Shown here: positions 58,475 to 64,000 of the stretch, piece after piece | Layout: every line of letters starts with the position of its first letter | How positions within the stretch are numbered: position 1 is the stretch's first letter | Source: Brachynemurus nebulosus | Taxonomy: Eukaryota > Arthropoda > Insecta > Neuroptera > Myrmeleontidae | Length of the DNA: 64,000 nt | NCBI GenBank assembly: GCA_035578155.1 | Contig: JAPWDM010000016.1 | Location: forward strand, 8,917,044 to 8,981,043 | Direction: 5' to 3' | The notes under the pieces: generated by a model | What the model saw: only the letters and a program-made list of their open reading frames with translations | What the model was told of the DNA's origin: nothing | Databases searched by the model: none | Position numbers and translations under genes: made by a program

Positions 58475-58974
58475 AAATTTTTTTGTTTCTTTTTTCCTTT
58501 TTTATTTAATATTATTTAATATATTTATACATACATATTATATTCAAAAATAAAACACGAATATATATATTTTTTTTATTTGTATCTCAAGTATTATATT
58601 TTACTTACTAAACTACTTTCTAAAAATTTTTAAGTGAATACGACACTGTCTGAAGGCATACAATGAGTCATCACTAGACTAGGGCCAGGTGGTATACCCT
58701 GGCCCACGATATATATTGACTATTTTTTAAAGATATGATATTGCGCATCTACACCGCCATGTTGTTACGTCACGTGGAGAGTAAACAGTTTACGGTTAAA
58801 TATCATAACACCACAACGCCAAAAATAATTTATTTATTTTATTGTTTAGACAGTGTTTCTGTTAGTATTTATTAAAAACTATAATATTCTATAATTATTC
58901 TACATTTAGTAATAAAAGTGAATAAAAAATTAAAAACTATAATTTATTATTTAATTTAAAAATTGTGATTAATC
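58475..58974. other. Spacer between the two P elements
   Basis: AT-rich. GGGCCAGG and CCTGGCCC (58682-58706) form a hairpin, and TTGTTACGTCACGTGG (about 58763) is the only other distinctive motif. The 5' end of P element 2 should lie here; I cannot identify its inverted repeat. Confidence 0.5.
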
Positions 58975-61900
58975 ATGCGGTGTGCAGTATTTGGTTGCAA
59001 TACAGACAATCAGTCAAAAACTTTTAAGAAAGATGTAATGTTCTTTAGATTTCCAAAAGATGCTAATTTAGTTAAGGCTTGGAAAAATGCGTGTTGTCGT
59101 GCAGATAATTTTAATACTACAAATGCAAGAATTTGTTCACTACATTTTCGAAAAGACGATTACGTTCGTAACCTTCAACACGAACTGTTAGGTTACACAG
59201 AAAAAAATTGTCGCCAAATTAAACCAAATGTAGTGTCTACAGAAAATTTACCAAAAATGAAACTCTTTGAGTGTTCCTTCTACAAGTAGCGACAGATATG
59301 AACGAAATCAAAAACGAACTCTCGAAAATAGCGACTCAAGTTGTTGAAGAGGTTAATCAGTTGAAGTAAGTAATCATATTTTTCATAAATTTTTAGGGTA
59401 ATTATTCATATTAAACAGCGCATTATTACAATCATGTATTTTAACCAACGTGGATAACATTTACACTTTATGAAAAAACGCATACTTTTAAAGTATAAAA
59501 CTAGACGAAACAATACGCTGTTTAATGTAAAATACTATCGTATTATAGACATACAAGAGGAACCAATGAGTATGTTTTAACAAGTTCCAATTATATATAT
59601 TTTTTTAAAGGAAGTTTGATGGTGACTCAGTTTGTGAAGACAGTGAAGATTGTGTAAATACTCGAACGAGAAATACAGGGTATATTCTTTATTATTAATT
59701 GTTTTATTTTTTGTTATTCAAGCCATTCATTAGAGCTTGTAGTTTACGTACTTAACTATTGTATTTTTATTTATTTGTAGCAATAATACAGATTTTGATA
59801 ATAATGTGTTGATCGCTGAACTTAGAGGGAGAATTGCTGAATTAGAAAGAGAGTCGGAGGCGATCAAAAAAATATTTACGCCAATCCAAATGAAGAAACT
59901 GAAAACGCCTTTAGTACGAACACGATGGTCTATTGAAGAAATTTCAAAAGGGATAGTTATCCATTCAGCAAGTCCGAGGGCATACAAATTACTTTTAAAA
60001 AAGGGTTATCCATTTCCTGCTGTATCAACCCTAAGGGCTTGGTTGAAAAAAATAAAAATATCTCCTGGTATTTTGAAACCAATTTTTAGTATAATTAAAG
60101 TAAAAGACCTAAACGAATTTCAAAAAGTTTGCGTGTTACCCTTCGACGAAATGAAAATTCGTAAAACCTACCTATATGACAAAGCAAATGATGAAACTTT
60201 AAGGCCATATAACTATGTACAAGTAGTCATGTTACGAGGACTTTTTGAAAACTGGAAACAGCCCATTTTCTACGATTATGATTGTAGAATGACAAAAAAC
60301 TTATTGTTCAAAATAATAGATTATGCGGAAACATCAGGTAATCATTAAAAATCTGTTTTTATGATTTATATACTTTTTTTCAAAACATAAATTGTAATTT
60401 TTCGATGTGGGAAATAAAGTGGTGGCGTGGTTTATAAAACTGGCAATAGTTCTTTCATTCGTCACAAGATGGCCAAAGTTGACGCCAAAGAAAAAAATAG
60501 TAGCAATTTTGAATTGTTCCTTTTTATTTGAAAACAGTAAATTATTATGAAAAAATAAGAATAGTATCCAAAAAATCATGTATCTAAATTTTACATTTCC
60601 CAATACTCAGTGTGATTTTTACTTTAGGTTTCCAGGTAGTTGTTGTGGTAAGTGATCTAGGAGGAGGAAATAGGTCACTATACAATGAACTTGAAATAAG
60701 CATCGGTAAAACTTGGTTTAAGAATCCAACAACGGGAAGAAAAATTTTTACATTTGTAGATGTGCCACATCTTATTAAATTAATAAGAAACCATTTTGTG
60801 GATTACGGTTTGATAATTGATGACAAAGAAATTAACAAATCAGTCATTGAAAAAATTTTGAACATAAATACTAGTTCAGATTTAAACATTACCTATAAAA
60901 TTTCGAAAGAAAACTTAAATGTTAAAAACATCGGTAGACAAAAAGTTAAGTTGGCTACAAAATTGTTTTCACATACAATATCGAAAGCGATAAGTAGATG
61001 TGGAATGAATGGCAAACTTGAGGGAGAAAATTGGATTGAATGCGCTGAGTTTTTCAAGCAAGTAAGGTTTCATAATGTTTTAAATATTACTGCTGATACT
61101 TATTGAAAATTCTTTTATCTAGGTAAACGACTGGTTTGATTGTTTAAATGTACGTGTGCCAGAAAGAGACAGCCGTGAACGAGTGAAAGCTTTTGGGTTA
61201 GCTCTAGATATCCAAACAAACATTCTAGATAAGATGACCGAAATAGTAAAAAATATGAGAGTCAAGGGTAAAAAATGTCTTCTTCCTTTCCAGACTGGTA
61301 TGTTGTGTCTTTAATTTCATTGAGATAACAGTTAATTTTAATAATTAATAAATTTTTCAGGTATTATCATAACCAATACTTCGACAAAATTATTATTCGA
61401 AGAATTAAAAGAACGTTTTGATGCAAAATATATACTGACGTATAGGTTAAATCAAGATGTTCTTGAAAATTTCTTTGGGGTTATTAGAGCCAAAGGCGGC
61501 CTTCATGATCATCCTGATGCGCTGGAATTTCGATACCGATTACGAGCTTATTTACTCGGAAAAAACGAAGGATCAGTTTCAGCGTATGGTAATGTTGAAG
61601 AAGACGATACTCCAGATTTGCCTATCAACGAAATCACTTTGAGTGGAGAGTGTTTTAAAAATCTTGAGGTAGAATGTGAGTCAGATCCTCAACAAATTGA
61701 AAATGATATCCCAGAGCTGGACGATTTTGCATATGATGGCCTTGAACATCTTGTTGGGTTTATCTCCAGAAAGGTAGATCCGAATCTTACTTTGGCTAAT
61801 TGTAGTGAGGGCGGACTCTTTTCTTGGATTGATCACCTTAGTGAAGGGGGTTTAACTAAACCGACTCCCGAACTAATGTCGGAAATGGAGAAACTAGAGG

Positions 61901-62154
61901 CCATTTTCAATAGCGTAAATTCAGAGGGCTTATGTATTTCAAAAAATTATTTAAAAAATTTGTTAAATAAAAGTTGTAATTCGCCACGGGAACTGATTCT
62001 AGTGTCGTCTGGTGGTTAAAAATAAAAGCTGTCTATGACAAGTCGTATTTGTGACAATTGTGACAATTGACCTGTGACAATTGTTTATTGTGATTTGTAA
62101 TGACGAGTGAAATAAATAAAAAGAATTTACTTAAATTATGTAATTTACCACAAT

Positions 62155-62340
62155 GTTAAAAAAAAAACTTCATAAATTTCCCAGTGATGCAAAATTAAAT
62201 AAAAAATGGTTAAAAGCATTAAAAATGCAGTATGCTATCAAGAATGCGAATCTGTCATCGACACTTTTTAAAATCTGATTTGTTTCCTACTAGTAATTAT
62301 TTTTATAGATTTAAATGTACTCGAAAAGAATATTTACCTT
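62155..62340 (+). pseudogene. THAP-like remnant within the insertion
   Basis: The frame reading KLHKFPSDAKLNKKWLKAL matches the FP.D...KKW segment of THAP domains. In a neighbouring frame, RICHRHFLKSDLFPTSNYF matches the C..H segment. A slip lies between them and the first CX2-4C pair is not seen. The DNA-binding domain is therefore partial and broken. Confidence 0.6.
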
Positions 62341-62681
62341 TCTATGTATACAATATTTTATTCTATATTTGTATTAATTATAATAAAGTACCTTGGATTA
62401 ACATTTTGGAGTAAAGGTTACGTTCATCGTCATCTAAATCTTTACAACTTTCATCATTATTGTCCTGAAAATGACACATTTCAGTAAGAGGGATACCAGC
62501 AGCATTTTCATCACATTTATTTTTTTTTATATTTCCCCCATTTTCTAACTCAGTCATATCATTGCTAGAAATAAATTTTAAAAAAAAAGGATAGAAATGT
62601 AGGATTAAGTTCAGTTTAGAAAGAATTTCATAATAACAATTAAGAAATTTGTATCATTATGGAGAAAAATTTTATCATTAT

Positions 62682-63020
62682 TTAGCAGAAAAAGAAGAAA
62701 CGAAAAATTAGTTTATGTAAGTACATATAAACAGAAAACAAGACAACCAACCGATAAAGAAAAACTAATGCTGCAAAAATGTGCTTGCATTTTCCACCTT
62801 CACCCGCAATACAAGAACATTTTGCACATATATTTATCTCATTACTGATAAGTTCTAGCTTCATTTCAATTTGATGCACTTGTTGCACCTGAGACGATGA
62901 TTGACAAAGAGCAGCTATTTGTATACATTCCGAGCTTCTTCTTACTTTCAAACCACATGCAATAATGTGGTTTGCTTTATAAACCTGTTCTTCAACTAAG
63001 GATCTTTTAGAATTACCCAA
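62682..63020 (-). pseudogene. SWIM-type zinc finger remnant
   Basis: EEQVYKANHIIACGLK, a helical stretch, then CAKCSCIAGEGGKCKHIFAAL: the CxC...CxH spacing defines a SWIM domain. In insects such SWIM domains often precede YqaJ-type nucleases encoded by transposons. No nuclease follows; the frame runs out in a hydrophobic stretch after 62750. Confidence 0.55.
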
Positions 63021-63323
63021 ATACTTAATAATATCATTGATATTTATTTCAAATTGTTTATTATCAATTATGTTAAAAAAAAAAGTTGGTTACGTTTGTA
63101 CTTTCCTATTTCTTTTTAAAATTGACTTGTCATAGAGAGATTTTATTTTTAACCACCAGATGACACTAGAATCAGTTCCCGTGGCGAATATAAATTGTAG
63201 CGAGGATAAAAAAAAAAATTATTTTTTAAATGTGGATTGTTTTTTAGGATACGAAATTTAAATAAAGAATTATCAGATCCTAGAATGATAAAAAAAAGAA
63301 AATTTAAAAAAATAACGAAATAA

Positions 63324-64000
63324 AAAGTAATTTTAAATAACTATATTTTAGTTACTTTGTGTATAATATATATACCTATATAAATAAAAAGTATGATTTT
63401 TCTCAGTAACTTGACTTTTATAATAAATACATCCCTTTGTTCACATATTTATACAAAATCCCGAATCATGACGTGTTCCAAATTTTACAAAAATATTAAA
63501 TTTTATTATAGAATTAATTATGGGAAGTCATAAAGTAAGTATTAAAGTGTTAACTGATAGGGTAAAAGCCCCGTTTGTGGAACGCGATCCAATAGAAAAA
63601 CAGTTTTGACATTTATATCTTAATGAAGTTATTTCTGAAAGAAACGTCTGATAACAAAAATTATTATTAATAGAATGATTGTTTTTCAATTTAAATTCAT
63701 CTCACATTTAATGTTTCTTTACTTAATTAAAGAAATACATATATATATTAAACAGTTTTTGCTGAATGTGTCTCTTTTGCGTTTGATCAATGCTTATTTA
63801 TAGAAACACATGCCCCATAAATTTCAACATTTTCCAGTTAATTTTCGAAGTTAGCGCAATAAAACTATACAAATAATTTTTATTAGTCCAGTTAAGTGAT
63901 TATAAGAGCTAAATCATATTTTTATTCGGTTTAAATGTAATTTATATATGTGTGTATTTCTTTCAGTACACATATAACCTTTGTATTTAACTAAAATCAT
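63324..64000. other. AT-rich end of window, no gene
   Basis: Nothing recognisable. The right end of P element 2 should lie in or near here, but I cannot find an inverted repeat matching the left side. Confidence 0.6.

Larger units (their letters stand above)
61981..63187. mobile_element. IS4EU/ISL2EU-like element inserted in P element 2
   Basis: TIRs of about 65 bases (TCGCCACGGGAACTGATTCT and its inverse) flanked by AT (61979-61980, 63188-63189). Removing insert and one AT restores an open frame in the host exon. Inside are two remnants: a plus-strand THAP-like piece (about 62155-62340, HKFPSDAKLNKKWLKAL and ICHRHF) and a minus-strand SWIM-type zinc-binding motif (62682-63020, CSCIAGEGGKCKH). 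An AT duplication together with THAP and SWIM/YqaJ-type proteins fits what I recall of IS4EU/ISL2EU; this is inference. Internally deleted, non-autonomous. Confidence 0.65.
58975..63323 (+). pseudogene. P element 2 transposase gene, nearly complete
   Basis: Seven exons with good splice sites: 58975-59366, 59611-59679, 59781-60337, 60628-61061, 61123-61297 and 61361-61980, resuming at 63190 after an insertion, to 63323. Exon 1 holds a THAP domain (CAVFGC, CSLHF). Exon 4 has a leucine-rich coiled coil (AELRGRIAELERE) and FDEMKIRK; exon 5 has VVSDLGGGN and VDVPHLIKLIRN; exon 7 has TYRLNQDVLENFFGVIRAKGG, all hallmarks of P transposase, including the late catalytic Glu. Defects: a frame change near 59280 between THAP domain and coiled coil, the inserted element, and an A-run (63208-63218) one base off frame before the final FFRIRNLN box. 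Confidence 0.85.

Overview
This window is eukaryotic, non-coding-rich, AT-rich DNA, almost certainly from an insect. The evidence is the element content: an env-bearing Gypsy LTR retrotransposon, an R1-clade non-LTR element, a Penelope-like GIY-YIG endonuclease, two P-element/THAP transposase genes with short introns, and many hAT- and Harbinger-like MITEs. A hemipteran (for example an aphid relative) would fit, but I cannot prove that from the sequence. I see no ordinary single-copy host gene, no tRNA or rRNA gene and no CRISPR array. Nearly everything I can name is a mobile element or a fragment of one, often nested several deep.

Layout. (1) 1-17976: an LTR retrotransposon. The left edge of the window lies inside its 5' LTR. 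It has gag, pol (protease, reverse transcriptase, RNase H, integrase), a splice acceptor and an env-like gene that looks like a captured chuvirus-type glycoprotein. A TA-flanked MITE (1557-2168) sits in gag. A complete 5.46-kb R1-clade non-LTR element (7976-13437), flanked by a 14-bp target duplication, sits between pol and env. All reading frames carry stops or frameshifts. (2) 17977-21675: AT-rich spacer with a hAT MITE, a second MITE family and copies of a TAA-flanked MITE, one with a perfect 135-bp inverted repeat. (3) 21676-29753: a nest in which a large TIR element holds a palindromic element, which holds a hAT element (8-bp duplication), which holds a foldback element with arms of about 845 bp. 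(4) 29754-32629: a truncated Penelope-like element and a GC-rich, structured downstream region. (5) 32630-40750: a minus-strand CR1/Jockey-like non-LTR element, broken by two foldbacks and one MITE. (6) 40925-42183: two MITEs.

(7) 42889-58474: P element 1, a THAP-domain transposase spread over 15.6 kb because its introns hold a hAT MITE and a remarkable pair of interlocked palindromes. It has a 20-bp frameshifting duplication and I cannot find the exon that should carry the last catalytic acidic residue. (8) 58975-63323: P element 2, of a different subfamily, whose exons and splice sites can nearly all be read. Its last exon is split by a 1.2-kb insertion (61981-63187) with long TIRs, an AT target duplication, and THAP-like and SWIM-like remnants, which I infer to be IS4EU/ISL2EU-like.

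No genes here work together as a host pathway. The value of the window is in the nesting record, the captured glycoprotein gene, the near-complete P element, and several very long, little-diverged inverted repeats that imply recent activity, recent inverted duplication, or assembly artefacts.
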